Source of the DNA: Veillonella sp. KGMB01456
GTDB lineage: Bacteria; Bacillota; Negativicutes; Veillonellales; Veillonellaceae
Direction: 5' to 3'
DNA: 64,000 bases
Assembly: GCF_023051165.1 (NCBI RefSeq)
Contig: NZ_JALKIG010000009.1
Location: forward strand, 1-64,000
Shown here piece after piece: positions 1 to 10,025 of the stretch (the first letter of the stretch is position 1; every line of letters begins with the position of its first letter). Position numbers and translations under genes: made by a program. The notes beneath the pieces are model-generated. The model did not search any database. It saw only the letters and a list, made by a program, of their open reading frames with translations, and was not told the origin of the DNA.

Positions 1-88
1 TATCTATCTAGGTTTACAGCACTTTTTACACACACTTTTTGTCCTATAACTCAAATCATGCAGAAAGCAGGAATACCCCATTAACACA

Positions 89-132
89 AAATCCCTTATA
101 GAACTACTATTTAGCTCTATAAGGGATTTATA
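89..132 (-). terminator. Terminator after tRNA-Ser
   Basis: Inverted repeat with about 13-nt arms (AATCCCTTATAGA and its complement) lying directly downstream of the tRNA on the minus strand and followed by a short T-rich run. It reads as a rho-independent terminator. Confidence 0.6.
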
Positions 133-140
133 TTTTCTTA

Positions 141-230
141 TGGCGGAGAGGGTGGGATTCGAACCCACGGCCCCTTGCGGAGTCACTGGTTTTCAAGACC
201 AGCTCCTTAAACCACTCGGACACCTCTCCA
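141..230 (-). tRNA. tRNA-Ser (anticodon UGA)
   Basis: On the minus strand the sequence folds as a class II tRNA. The 7-bp acceptor pairs GGAGAGG with CCTCTCC, the discriminator is G and CCA is encoded. The anticodon loop CTTGAAAA carries TGA, the variable arm is long (about 90 nt in total), and the T-loop GGTTCGAATCC is standard. TGA with a long variable arm identifies serine, reading UCA-type codons. Short open frames that overlap it are not genes. Confidence 0.97.
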
Positions 231-460
231 AATTAAACTATTACCTTAATATATTACCGTGTTTTGTCCAACAAATCAAGCCCTTACCGCAACTTTCCGC
301 TGAAACGTACCGTAAATCCTGTAATCCTCCTATTTACTTCATCAAAGTTTTCTTTGTACTCTCAGCTAAAACAGGCTATAATTAACATATCGAAATTTAT
401 AATTATTATGTGAAATTTACTCGAGTTTAATAAACGAATTAAACACATCTGAGGAGCTCC

Positions 461-1924
461 ATGAAATACACAAATAAAAATCAAACAAATACAAACTCAT
501 CAAATACCGCCAATACTTCCGGCACTGCCCGTAAAAATCATAAACGCAAAGCTATTGCCGCTATAATGACGATTGCCTTAGCCATGTCCGCATCAGCCTA
601 TCCGCTCAATTCCGTACATGCAGTAGATCCGGTTAACGCCTATATCGCCGCCAAAATCATCCCCTCTTTCTCGTTACCGTCACTTAATCCGATTAAAGCG
701 GCCGGCAAATTACTGGGTCTCGTAAGCGATTCCGATGATGCCGTGAAAAAAGGCAAAAAAGTGGACAACAACTACAAGTTTAAAGCCACTAAAGTAGCGA
801 ACGGCTCAAAGACTTTTAAAAATTCTCTCAACAATAACCAGAATAATCAAAATGTAATTTTAGTACAGAAAACCGGCAAGGCGAAAGTGAAAAAAGCGGA
901 ACTCATTAAAACCGGTCATAGCGACAGCGAAGGTCTCAGCCTGTGGCGCGGTCAAAACGCCGCTCTTCTAGTTGCGCCATATAGTCAGGCCACGATTGAA
1001 AACAGCACTATCACTACCAACGGCGACGGCGCTTCCGGCATCGTTGGTAGCGGTAAGAAAGTAAAAATTACCGCTAAGGATTTAACGATTCGCACGAATA
1101 ACCGCGTATCCCAAGGCATCGGTGCTGCCTATGGTGCCGAAATTTCCTTAAAGCAGAGTAATATCAGCACCTACGGTTCTCAAAGTCCGGCCCTCGCCAC
1201 CGCAACGAAAGTCGACAGTAGCCTCACTGCTGATGGCGTCACCCTTCGTACTTACGGCCAAAACAGCCCCCTCATCAGCTCAACCGGCACGATGAAGTTG
1301 AATGCTATTAACGGTGAAGCATCGAATGGCACATTCGGACTTTTGGAAGGCAATACGGACGTGACATTTACCAATTCACAGCTAAAAGGAGCCAATGGTT
1401 TTTACCTATATCAAACCGATTTAGGCACCGCTGAAAAAGGGACGACCAAGCTCACCATTAACCAAAGCCGACTCACCGAAACGGGCTCTACGCCGCTTTT
1501 TACCATTCTCGGTGCTAAAGCCCAAATAAAACTCCAAGGCAATACTATCAGCCAACCGAGCCGTGCTCCATTCTTGCAGGTACTATCCGGCACGGGCGAT
1601 ACATCCGACCTAAATCGTGCAGCGGCGGCTATCAACAGCACCGGCAACACTAACAGCCAAGTACGTTTACAAGCCAATCAACAGGCCATTAACGGCGATA
1701 TACTAGCCGACCGCGGTAGCAAGCTGGACATTAAGCTTTCGCAAAACTCCACATTTACCGGTGCCATCAATCCGAACAACAGCGCTAAACAGGCTTCTTT
1801 AAGCCTTAGCAAGGATTCTGTGTGGAATGTAACCGGTGATTCCTATCTGACGGAACTTAACAACGACGATTCAACCAACAGCAATATCCATACTAACGGT
1901 CATACGGTAAAAATTGTAAAATAA
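461..1924 (+). CDS. Secreted beta-helix (pectate-lyase-fold-like) surface protein
   Basis: 487 residues, function unknown. The N-terminus has an unusually long polar Asn/Thr stretch (residues 1-27), then KRK and a hydrophobic core ending near SVHA, which looks like an extended Sec signal peptide. From about residue 110 the chain is made of short Ser/Thr/Asn/Gly-rich repeats of the type 'ATIENSTITTNGDGASGI' about 20-25 residues apart, as expected for a right-handed parallel beta-helix found in autotransporter passengers and adhesins. No outer-membrane beta-barrel, LPXTG or SLH anchor is visible. The RBS GAGGAG precedes the ATG. Only 21 bp separate it from the ABC exporter pair downstream, so they are probably one operon; the exporter might handle this protein or a product linked to it. 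Surface location is inferred. Confidence 0.75.
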   Translation: MKYTNKNQTNTNSSNTANTSGTARKNHKRKAIAAIMTIALAMSASAYPLNSVHAVDPVNAYIAAKIIPSFSLPSLNPIKAAGKLLGLVSDSDDAVKKGKKVDNNYKFKATKVANGSKTFKNSLNNNQNNQNVILVQKTGKAKVKKAELIKTGHSDSEGLSLWRGQNAALLVAPYSQATIENSTITTNGDGASGIVGSGKKVKITAKDLTIRTNNRVSQGIGAAYGAEISLKQSNISTYGSQSPALATATKVDSSLTADGVTLRTYGQNSPLISSTGTMKLNAINGEASNGTFGLLEGNTDVTFTNSQLKGANGFYLYQTDLGTAEKGTTKLTINQSRLTETGSTPLFTILGAKAQIKLQGNTISQPSRAPFLQVLSGTGDTSDLNRAAAAINSTGNTNSQVRLQANQQAINGDILADRGSKLDIKLSQNSTFTGAINPNNSAKQASLSLSKDSVWNVTGDSYLTELNNDDSTNSNIHTNGHTVKIVK

Positions 1925-1945
1925 TTACCCAAAGGAACGATTTAT

Positions 1946-3754
1946 ATGAAATTTATCACAACTTATTTAAGCCCCGTAAAATGGGCTTTTTTAAGCGCCT
2001 GCCTGCTCTCCTTAATTCATGTAGTCAGTGCGCTTACTGTGCCGACTTTAACGGCCAGCATCATTAATGAAGGCGTTTTGCAAGGCGACTTGGACGCCAT
2101 CAGTCGCCTCAGCGTTGCCATGCTCGCCGCCTCTTTGGTAACCGTCATCGGCTCACTCAGCGCCGTATACTTGGCCGCCCATATTGCGTCACGCGTCAGC
2201 CTCAACCTGCGGCAGCAACTCGTGCAGGCGTTGCAGGACTTCTCTTTGTCGGATTTTTCAAAATACGGCACCGGCACCTTGCTCATGCGTGCCACCCGTG
2301 ATGTGGAAAAAATCCAGTCCGTCCTCGCCAAAGGCATCAATATGATTCTCCCCATGCCGCTCATGATTATAGTCGGTTTAGGACTCACTTTTTACAAAAG
2401 CTTCGAAATGGGGCTCATCATTTTAAGCCTCATGGTCATCATGGTAGTGCTCATGATAAGCATTCAAAAACGGGCCCTCCCTATCGTCATGGCCGTTCAG
2501 CAGCAATTAGATAAACTGACCGACCTCGTGCGCGACCATATTATCGGCATGTCCGTGATTCGAGCTTTTAATCGCACGGACGATGAAAAAGCTGCTGAAA
2601 TTGGCATGTTCACGGAATTATCCAACAAGGAAACTCGTCTGGCCCGCACCTACGCCATCGGACTGCCCAGTATCCTCATTATTTTCAACATGAGCACCGT
2701 GGTTATCCTCTGGCTTGGCGGCTATCAGATTGACTCCGGTGTGCTCCAAATCGGTGATATTATGGCCATCATCGAGTACGCCACCCTCATTTTGATGAAC
2801 CTCATTATGGCTGTATTCGTGCTTCTCGACGTGCCGGAAGCCATTATTTGCTATCGACGTATTAGAGAGTTATTAGTTCATTCTGAAAACCCGACAGTTA
2901 GTTCTAAGCAAAATACAGTAACTGATAACGTTTATTTACATGCAACGGAAAGTATCTCCGGCCAAGTACCACTGTTAGAATTTCGCAATGTTACCTTCCG
3001 CTATGACGATGCGGAAGAAGCGGCCTTAAAAGATATTTCCTTCACCCTCAACGCCGGCGAAACGCTGGCTATCATGGGTGACATCGGTTCCGGCAAAAGT
3101 ACCTTGGCCAAGCTCATTTTAGGCCTGTATCCTATCGAGTGTGGCGACATTCTCTTTAACGGTCAGTCAATTTTTAGCCAACCCATTGAAGATGTGCGCT
3201 CACAAATCGGCTATGTGCCGCAAAAAGCCTATCTTTTCACCGGTACCATTGCCATGAATTTAGAATTTGGCAAAAGCCAAGCCTCGAATGCACCGCTGAC
3301 ACGTGAAGATATTGAAGAAGCGGCAAAATTAGCGGGCGCCCATGAATTTATCAGCCGTTTCGAAGACGGTTATGAGCACGAACTTGCTCAAGGCGGTACC
3401 AACCTATCCGGCGGTCAGCGCCAACGCCTCGCCATGGCTCGTGCCTTAGTTCGTAAACCTCGTCTTTTAATTTTTGACGACAGTTTCTCTGCCTTGGACG
3501 GCATCACCGAACAGCAAGTGCGTAAAGCCGTAGCCGAGGAGATTAGCAATAGCAACGGCAATAGAAACAGCGATGGCATTACCTCCGGCAGGGCATTCAT
3601 ATCTATTGAACAGAAGGTCAGCGCCGCCCGAAAAGCCGATAAAATCCTGGTCATCAACCAGGGTGAATCGATGGGCGTAGGCACGCACGAAGAACTCTTG
3701 GCTCATTGCCCAATCTATCAGCAGATTGTAACATCACAGGAGGTGGCACTATGA
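1946..3754 (+). CDS. Heterodimeric ABC exporter, degenerate-site subunit
   Basis: 602-residue half-transporter: six-helix membrane domain (about 1-310), a longer than usual linker, and a nucleotide-binding domain. Walker A GDIGSGKST lies near 378, the signature LSGGQRQR near 486, and Walker B LLIFDDSFSALD near 507. Two catalytic positions are changed. The residue after Walker B is Asp instead of Glu, and the H-loop reads SIEQKVSAA with Gln where His is normal (about 556). These are hallmarks of the non-hydrolysing half of TM287/288- or BmrC/D-type multidrug or lipid exporters. An insert rich in Asn/Gly/Ser precedes the H-loop. Its last 4 bases overlap the partner gene (ATGA), which indicates coupled translation. 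Substrate unknown. Confidence 0.9.
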   Translation: MKFITTYLSPVKWAFLSACLLSLIHVVSALTVPTLTASIINEGVLQGDLDAISRLSVAMLAASLVTVIGSLSAVYLAAHIASRVSLNLRQQLVQALQDFSLSDFSKYGTGTLLMRATRDVEKIQSVLAKGINMILPMPLMIIVGLGLTFYKSFEMGLIILSLMVIMVVLMISIQKRALPIVMAVQQQLDKLTDLVRDHIIGMSVIRAFNRTDDEKAAEIGMFTELSNKETRLARTYAIGLPSILIIFNMSTVVILWLGGYQIDSGVLQIGDIMAIIEYATLILMNLIMAVFVLLDVPEAIICYRRIRELLVHSENPTVSSKQNTVTDNVYLHATESISGQVPLLEFRNVTFRYDDAEEAALKDISFTLNAGETLAIMGDIGSGKSTLAKLILGLYPIECGDILFNGQSIFSQPIEDVRSQIGYVPQKAYLFTGTIAMNLEFGKSQASNAPLTREDIEEAAKLAGAHEFISRFEDGYEHELAQGGTNLSGGQRQRLAMARALVRKPRLLIFDDSFSALDGITEQQVRKAVAEEISNSNGNRNSDGITSGRAFISIEQKVSAARKADKILVINQGESMGVGTHEELLAHCPIYQQIVTSQEVAL

Positions 3755-5523
3755 AACTGGTCAAACGATTCCTCCTGGACTCACGCAGTCAGTGGTGGCG
3801 CCTCGGTTTTCTAACCATAGCCTTAATCTTGGCCGCGAGCTTTGAAATTATCGCCCCGCGCCTCTTAGGTGACATTGTCGATGCCATCGTTCAGGGCCTC
3901 GAACAGCACCGTGAAATCAACGCCATTTTAGACGGTACAATCGATACAGTCCTTCTACTCATCATTTTTTACAGCTGCCACGCCGTATTCACATACGTTA
4001 GTGAATTTATCATCGCCGGCAGTGCACAACGCATGGTATTAGCTTTGCGCAGCCGCGTAAGCCATCAGATTCATCATTTACCGATGTCCTATTTCAATCA
4101 ACACAACCGTGGCGATATGTTAAGTCGCCTTACGAGTGACTTAGACTCCGTCGGCGAAACGCTCCGTGAAGGCATTCCGGGCCTCATCTCATCGTTTATC
4201 GGCATCGTCGGTGCCGTCGCCATGATGATTTGGATTAGTCCGCTCCTGGCTGCGATTATTCTCGGCGTTATCATCGTCGGCGTTCTCGGCTTAACCTTTA
4301 CGTCTAAAAAAGCGCGCACTATCTACCTGCGCAATCAAGAGGCTTTAGGTGCTGTGAACGGCGGCATTGAAGAATTAATTTCAGGCAAGCAAATCATACA
4401 GTCTTTTGGTCTTGAAAAAGTCTCCACCGACCACATGACGGATTTAAATACACGTCTCTTTACGCGTGAACGACAATCCGGTTTTATGGGGCAGCTCATC
4501 ATGCCGTTGGTTAACTTCATCAACCAAATAGGCTACGTCCTCGTTGCCATCCAAGGCGGTCTCTTCGTGTTGCGCGGCTATATCACCCTTGGTGACATCC
4601 AAGCCTTTTTCCTCTACGTAACACAAGTATCCGACCCGATTTCGCGCAGTTCCTACATCTTAACCCGATTTCAAGAAACACACGCCGCCTTAGGTCGTAT
4701 TTACGAGATTCTGGACGCTCCGATGGAGGATGACTCAGGAACCTTACAAGACGTGCCTAACTCTGTTGCGGGCGCCGCATCAAGTACTAATGCCATTGAA
4801 TTTAGTCATGTGAACTTCGGTTACAGCGACGATAAACCGCTTATGACGGATGTAAACTTTGAAATCCCCAGCGGCCACGTCGTAGCTATTGTAGGCCCTA
4901 CGGGGGCCGGCAAAACCACAATCATTAACCTGCTCATGCGTTTTTATGAAATATCCGGCGGTACCATTACTATTCACGGTACGGACATTCGCAAATTAAG
5001 CCGCGAAGCCTTGCATCGTCAAATCGGCATGGTATTGCAAGACACGTGGATTTTTACAGGCACCATTGCTGAAAACATCGCTTACGGTAAGCCGGATGCA
5101 ACGCGGGAAGAAATTATCCATGTTGCGAAACTGGCCATGGCGGATCATTTTATCCGCACCTTGCCACAAGGCTATGATACGATCTTAAAAAATGGTGCCG
5201 ATGACCTCTCGCAAGGGCAGCGCCAATTACTGACGATCGCTCGTGCCTTTTTGGTTAACCCAAGCATTCTCGTACTTGACGAAGCCACCGCCAACGTTGA
5301 TACGCGTACAGAAGTGGAAGTGCAAAAAGCGATGAATCAACTCTTAAAAGGCCGTACCGGTATCGTCATCGCCCATCGATTATCCACCATTCGTGACGCC
5401 GATTTATTGCTCGTTGTGAATAACGGTCAAATCGTTGAGCAGGGTACTCACCAAGAACTCTTGGCTAAGGGTGGTTATTATACGGAATTGTATGAAAACT
5501 ACGCCAAGGGGATGACGGTGTAA
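3751..5523 (+). CDS. Heterodimeric ABC exporter, catalytic subunit
   Basis: 590 residues from the ATG at 3751, chosen because AGGAGGT lies just upstream and the ATGA overlaps the previous stop; a longer frame opens at 3706 but has no RBS. Membrane domain to about residue 320, then Walker A GPTGAGKTT (about 381), Walker B ILVLDEATANVD with the catalytic Glu (about 505), and a normal H-loop IAHRLST. Its signature is LSQGQ instead of LSGGQ. That complements the partner: the degenerate signature faces the partner's degenerate Walker site, so the pair has one working ATP site. This is the asymmetric arrangement known for TM287/288 and MdlAB-like exporters. Substrate unknown. Confidence 0.92.
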   Translation: MKLVKRFLLDSRSQWWRLGFLTIALILAASFEIIAPRLLGDIVDAIVQGLEQHREINAILDGTIDTVLLLIIFYSCHAVFTYVSEFIIAGSAQRMVLALRSRVSHQIHHLPMSYFNQHNRGDMLSRLTSDLDSVGETLREGIPGLISSFIGIVGAVAMMIWISPLLAAIILGVIIVGVLGLTFTSKKARTIYLRNQEALGAVNGGIEELISGKQIIQSFGLEKVSTDHMTDLNTRLFTRERQSGFMGQLIMPLVNFINQIGYVLVAIQGGLFVLRGYITLGDIQAFFLYVTQVSDPISRSSYILTRFQETHAALGRIYEILDAPMEDDSGTLQDVPNSVAGAASSTNAIEFSHVNFGYSDDKPLMTDVNFEIPSGHVVAIVGPTGAGKTTIINLLMRFYEISGGTITIHGTDIRKLSREALHRQIGMVLQDTWIFTGTIAENIAYGKPDATREEIIHVAKLAMADHFIRTLPQGYDTILKNGADDLSQGQRQLLTIARAFLVNPSILVLDEATANVDTRTEVEVQKAMNQLLKGRTGIVIAHRLSTIRDADLLLVVNNGQIVEQGTHQELLAKGGYYTELYENYAKGMTV

Positions 5524-5610
5524 ACATGCATTCTAAATGCAATTGAATAAAAGATTCTATATACGGACAAGGCCTTATCGGCGGTAGGACGTATAGACTT
5601 ATAAAGTAAA

Positions 5611-5657
5611 ACGGGATTGTTCCAAGGTTATTACCTCGGAACAATCCCGTTTTTATT
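5611..5657 (+). terminator. Bidirectional terminator between convergent genes
   Basis: ACGGGATTGTTCC and its complement form a 13-bp stem followed by TTTTTATTT on the plus strand and by TTTTAC on the minus strand. It lies between the exporter and the convergent adhesin gene and can serve both. Confidence 0.85.
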
Positions 5658-5731
5658 TAATTAAAGAGAAGCCAATTTAACTATCTCACACAGCTACCAT
5701 ATTAGAAATTGATAGCAGCGGTTTAGTTCAA

Positions 5732-8700
5732 CTATTTATTAGCCAACTGGCGCATAATTTCCTGAACTTGCGTACGTAATTCCGCATTTTCCTGAGCCTG
5801 CTGTTGAACCTGAGCCCGTAATTCTTCAATCGTAGAATTCTGGTTTGCTAATTGCTTAGACTGTTCAGATACAACTTCGGCTAAGGCAGATTTCGAGTAA
5901 TTCGAATACTCGTTACTGCTACCGAACTTAACACTTACGCCGGCATTAAACATGTTTTCACCGCCGCCCATGCTGGTGCCGATGGAGAATAACAAGTCAT
6001 TCGTCGGACGATAGAACGCACCAATTGCTACAGCATTAGCCGATTTGTAGTTACCGTAACCGGCGGCAAAATCCCATTTAGCAGTCGGATCGTAATCTTG
6101 CGGATGCAATGCTGCTAAAGCGGCCGCACCGGCACCGACACGATTAATACGATTGTCCAGTTTGTTAACCTGACTGTTCAAGCTGGTTACGTTATTGGTA
6201 ATATTGCTTACTTCGTTGGAAATGGAAGTAATATTATTGGTGTTCTGCGTAATCTGAGTCGTATTAGCAGCTACTTGGCTATCTAAAGCACTCAGGTTTT
6301 GGCCGGCTGACTTAGATTTTTTCACGTAAGTACCGTCTTCAGCAACGCGTGTTTCATTATAAACAGTACCGCCGGTAACAATTCCTTTATTGTCTGCAAC
6401 TACCTTGCCATCGGTGTTCACTTTGATTTTGTAATTAGTTCCGCCGATACTATTCTTTTCTGTGCTGTCGATAGTAATTGTGCTATCACCATCAGCATTG
6501 GCAATGGTATTTCTCGTATCAACGGCAGCTGCAATTGTAGACAAGTTAACGCTTCCGGAAATGATTTCTTTTCCATCGGAATTCTTAATAGATAGACCTA
6601 ATTTATTATCTTTAAAGCTCAAAGCATCCGTACTTTCCTGTAGCCCTGTACCCGCAGCATCCAAAGCCGCTTTAAGCTGCGCCACGTTGACCGCATCGGT
6701 ATCATTGGTACCGGCTGCAACATTGGTAATTTGACGAGTTAAACCTGTTTCACTATCACCAACGGAAACAGCCGCCGCACCGGATTGCCAAGCGGATGTA
6801 ATCTGAGTTTTTTCCGATACAGCTGCCGTATAGGCTTTATTGGCATCATTCACGGCTGTTTCTGCCGTATCCATAGCGGCTCTTGCTTCATCATTGGCAG
6901 TCTTAGCAGCATCCATCCGTTCTTTAATTTTTTTACCTTGATTCGAATCATGGTCAATACTGTTATAAGCATTTACAGCCTGAACATAATCGGCATTTTT
7001 GGCCAGATAATCAGAAACCTTGGTTTCATAATCAGCTTTAGCTGTCGAAAGAGCGGATTCCAAATCAGGGATACTGCTATTTAATTCGGCAAATCGATCT
7101 TCTTTGCCGGCATAAGCAACAATAGCCACTTCATTTTCAAAATCTTTACCTGTAATCGGATTATAGCCAAATAACCCTTTGTCAACAGCCGATACAGAAT
7201 TACTGCCGATAGCCACGCCACCATCATGTTGTACGTCCGTATTATAGCCGAGCATAACAGCGTTGCTGATATTTTCCGTATGTTCACGTAACGGTTTTTG
7301 CACCTTCACCGCATAGTGCAGCGTATCTCCTGTCCACTGTAAATTTCCGGTCACATGTTCAAAACTCTTAGGCGTATGAGATTGTTCTTCATAGCCTACT
7401 TTCGTTCCCATAGTTCCAAGAATTACGTTATTTTTGCTACCCGATAAGGTATGGTAATCACCGATGACAACATCCGTAGTTGCGTCGCTAAGCGTATTGC
7501 CGCTCCCCATGACAGAGACATGATTCACATTAGTGGCTTTATTTTGATAACCGGTAACCATATTATAATCACTGACTGCAGCTTCGGTGCCGCTTAAAGT
7601 ATTGCCCGTTCCAAAGATGGAAGATCGTCTTGCATAATCCGACACATTGCCGTTCCCAAGTGCAAATACGGAACCCCCATTTAAAGTTGCAAACTCACCC
7701 ATCACCTCGGAAGAACGATCTGTATAACCAAAATCGTCCCCTGCATGATAATAGAGCTCGCCCCAACGGCCCGTCATAAAACCGCCTTCAATACCTTCAG
7801 TCATATTACCGGCTGCATTGGTCACACGGTTACCGGTACCGAAAACCATGGAACTCAAAGACGAATCAACTTTATTCAAAGTCCCAAAAGTTCCGGTTGC
7901 AATCGAAACACCCATTCCATTCTCGGAACTAAGCTTATTATCCACGCCATAAAGAGAGGAATAAACAGTCATTCCCTCAATGGTTGAACGAGTGCCAACA
8001 GCTGTACTGAGAGGCCCTAAGCTCTGAACTCTATGCCCGATTGCTGTAGTGCCATCGGCTCCCAATGCATGGTAACCAATAACAACCATTTTCCGATTAC
8101 CAACTCCGATAGTCTTCTTTTCTTCAGGTGATAAAGAGCCTATGATAATAGAATCCAGAATATTACTGCCTTTTTGATTATCACCGATAATAATACCTGC
8201 TGCCGCACCGTCAATATCATTATTATTACCGATAACCGTTAAGGAGTCCCATTCATTGCGATACGTATGATTACCGGTAAGGACATTACCGCGACCAATG
8301 GTTAAGTCGGAAATATTAGGTTCACGGCCTTCCGGATGACCATAGTCAGTAACGGTACCAACATCTCGACCGATTATTTTATTATTATCACCGATAACGT
8401 TTTGTTTACGACTCCCCCGTACTTCGTTGTTATTACCTAGAACACGAGTATCAACGCTGGCTTCATATCTTGTTCCACCCTGCCATGGGTAGCTCTTTGT
8501 TACCTTATTATCATTACCTACAATATTAACGCCATTGGTGTCTTCAACGGTATTGGTATCCCCAATAACATTGGCATCTTCACTGCCGGTCACTGAATTT
8601 TCCGTCCCCACGACACGAGCCGTTTTGTCATCAGTTACGGTATTCGTTGTCCCCGTAGCGGTACCACTGTCTACAACGATGTTTTCTGCTGCTAACACTT

Positions 8701-8785
8701 GCCCGCCTAATAACAGACTCAATAATACGGCACTGCTCAAAGAAGCTTTGACTATGCGACGACGATTTTGATGCTTTGTTTCCAT
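5732..8785 (-). CDS. YadA-like trimeric autotransporter adhesin with C-terminal coiled-coil tail
   Basis: 1017 residues from the ATG at 8785 (RBS GAGAGGAG); an upstream ATG at 8830 lacks an RBS. Signal peptide about residues 1-33, ending QVLAA. The head (about 35-560) has many GNxNxV repeats typical of the YadA left-handed beta-roll. A charged Ala-rich coiled coil of about 90 residues follows (RFAELNSSIPD to SEKTQITSA), then a neck, ITNVAAGTNDTDAVNVAQL (about 680-700). A stalk rich in NxxNIT heptads leads to the membrane anchor (about 880-955, ending VSVKFG). The protein does not end at the barrel: about 60 further residues form a Gln/Glu-rich coiled coil that would face the periplasm. The family trimerises, self-inserts in the outer membrane and mediates adhesion or aggregation. 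Ligand unknown. Confidence 0.93.
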   Translation of the reverse strand: METKHQNRRRIVKASLSSAVLLSLLLGGQVLAAENIVVDSGTATGTTNTVTDDKTARVVGTENSVTGSEDANVIGDTNTVEDTNGVNIVGNDNKVTKSYPWQGGTRYEASVDTRVLGNNNEVRGSRKQNVIGDNNKIIGRDVGTVTDYGHPEGREPNISDLTIGRGNVLTGNHTYRNEWDSLTVIGNNNDIDGAAAGIIIGDNQKGSNILDSIIIGSLSPEEKKTIGVGNRKMVVIGYHALGADGTTAIGHRVQSLGPLSTAVGTRSTIEGMTVYSSLYGVDNKLSSENGMGVSIATGTFGTLNKVDSSLSSMVFGTGNRVTNAAGNMTEGIEGGFMTGRWGELYYHAGDDFGYTDRSSEVMGEFATLNGGSVFALGNGNVSDYARRSSIFGTGNTLSGTEAAVSDYNMVTGYQNKATNVNHVSVMGSGNTLSDATTDVVIGDYHTLSGSKNNVILGTMGTKVGYEEQSHTPKSFEHVTGNLQWTGDTLHYAVKVQKPLREHTENISNAVMLGYNTDVQHDGGVAIGSNSVSAVDKGLFGYNPITGKDFENEVAIVAYAGKEDRFAELNSSIPDLESALSTAKADYETKVSDYLAKNADYVQAVNAYNSIDHDSNQGKKIKERMDAAKTANDEARAAMDTAETAVNDANKAYTAAVSEKTQITSAWQSGAAAVSVGDSETGLTRQITNVAAGTNDTDAVNVAQLKAALDAAGTGLQESTDALSFKDNKLGLSIKNSDGKEIISGSVNLSTIAAAVDTRNTIANADGDSTITIDSTEKNSIGGTNYKIKVNTDGKVVADNKGIVTGGTVYNETRVAEDGTYVKKSKSAGQNLSALDSQVAANTTQITQNTNNITSISNEVSNITNNVTSLNSQVNKLDNRINRVGAGAAALAALHPQDYDPTAKWDFAAGYGNYKSANAVAIGAFYRPTNDLLFSIGTSMGGGENMFNAGVSVKFGSSNEYSNYSKSALAEVVSEQSKQLANQNSTIEELRAQVQQQAQENAELRTQVQEIMRQLANK

Positions 8786-9111
8786 CCTAAAACTCCTCTC
8801 ATACCCTATACCATATAACACTTTTACCATGCGATGAACTCAAATTATACCCCTTATAAATTCATCAAATATTCACTATAATTAAATGCTAGCACTTTTA
8901 TCATGTAGGGTCAATGAGAGTATTAGTTCATATTTATCACATTTGCCCAAAATACAATCAATATAGCATAATTTTCTTTGATAAAACAATCTATATCACT
9001 TCATCTAACCTTTACAAGCTTAACAAATTCACACTATAACCATCCCATTACAATCATCAATATTTTGCGATAATTCATTGATAAAATTTTAGTAAGTATC
9101 TTGTTTTCCAA
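8786..9111. other. AT-rich upstream region of the adhesin gene
   Basis: About 320 bp, very AT-rich, between the adhesin start and the terminator of the TauE gene. No ORF with an RBS is seen. It must hold the adhesin promoter (minus strand), but several TATAAT-like hexamers occur and none stands out. Confidence 0.4.
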
Positions 9112-9164
9112 CAAAAAAAGAACCGCCAAAACAATTTATCTTGCCTTGTAACGGTTCCTATCAT
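9112..9164 (-). terminator. Terminator of the TauE-family gene
   Basis: On the minus strand AGGAACCG pairs with CGGTTCT across a loop of about 28 nt and is followed by seven T. It lies just downstream of the permease stop. Confidence 0.6.
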
Positions 9165-9209
9165 AGATGTCATCAATATTCAATTATAATTCACTAATAG
9201 CCGAGCATC

Positions 9210-10025
9210 TTACCACAACATTCCCGACGTCCAAATCAATCGCAATGCTAAAATCCCTACTCCTAAAGAGAACACCATAAGAATACTGGTAGCTTTAAGA
9301 CGTTTAGCAATAGCCGCACCAAGTTGGGCCCCAATGACGGCCCCAATGCCGCAGGCAATGGCGATATTCCATTGAATATGACCCAAGGAATAATGTGTGA
9401 CTACACCTGTAATCGTGGATAAGAATAATATAAACTGGCTCGTAGCCGTTGCCACATGTGTGGGGAAGCCCAAAATATACACGAGCGCCGCCACGTGAAT
9501 GAGCCCGCCGCCGATGCCGAAAACGCTGGAAATAAAGCCGACTACCACACTGATTAAACAACCGATAGTTTTACTATAGGTCAACTCATGAAGTTGCAAA
9601 GATTCTTCCTTGCGTTGTCCTTTCGTCCAGTTTTTATAACCGATAAACGTCGACATGCAGAGTAGGAATAAACCGAACCAGAATTTCAACATGGATATGT
9701 CGAAGCCTTCCGACGCGACAGCGCCAAGATAGGATCCGGGAATCGTAGCCAGCGTAAACCAGATTGCCGCACTGTAGAGTATTTTTTTCTGCTTAATAAA
9801 CGCTGTCGAAGCGGACATGGCATTGAACATAACAATAGTGAGCGAGGTACCGACTACCATGGCCGGCGACCAGTCGGTAAATAAATATAAGAATACCGGC
9901 ACGAAAATTAAGCCTCCGCCGGCGCCTATGAGTGTCCCGAAGGCTCCTACACCAATACCCAGCACAATAAATCCCAAAAGCACGCCCCACGACATGCCCA
10001 AAATCAATCCTGTTGCCCCATCCAT
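9210..10025 (-). CDS. TauE/SafE-family (TSUP) membrane permease
   Basis: 271 residues with about eight hydrophobic segments and the two-fold internal repeat of this family. Gly-rich motifs GTLIGAGGGLIFVPVFLYL near residue 30 and VFGIGGGLIHVAALVYILG near residue 165 are the paired signature loops. The family exports or imports sulfur-containing organic anions such as sulfite, sulfoacetate or thiosulfate. No sulfur genes flank it, so the substrate cannot be called. It stands alone between the terminators of its neighbours; RBS GAGGTTG precedes the ATG. Confidence 0.85.
   Translation of the reverse strand: MDGATGLILGMSWGVLLGFIVLGIGVGAFGTLIGAGGGLIFVPVFLYLFTDWSPAMVVGTSLTIVMFNAMSASTAFIKQKKILYSAAIWFTLATIPGSYLGAVASEGFDISMLKFWFGLFLLCMSTFIGYKNWTKGQRKEESLQLHELTYSKTIGCLISVVVGFISSVFGIGGGLIHVAALVYILGFPTHVATATSQFILFLSTITGVVTHYSLGHIQWNIAIACGIGAVIGAQLGAAIAKRLKATSILMVFSLGVGILALRLIWTSGMLW

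Noticed and set aside
4-385. Short ORFs over the tRNA-Ser region
   Set aside because: They are translations of the tRNA and its flanks in both orientations.
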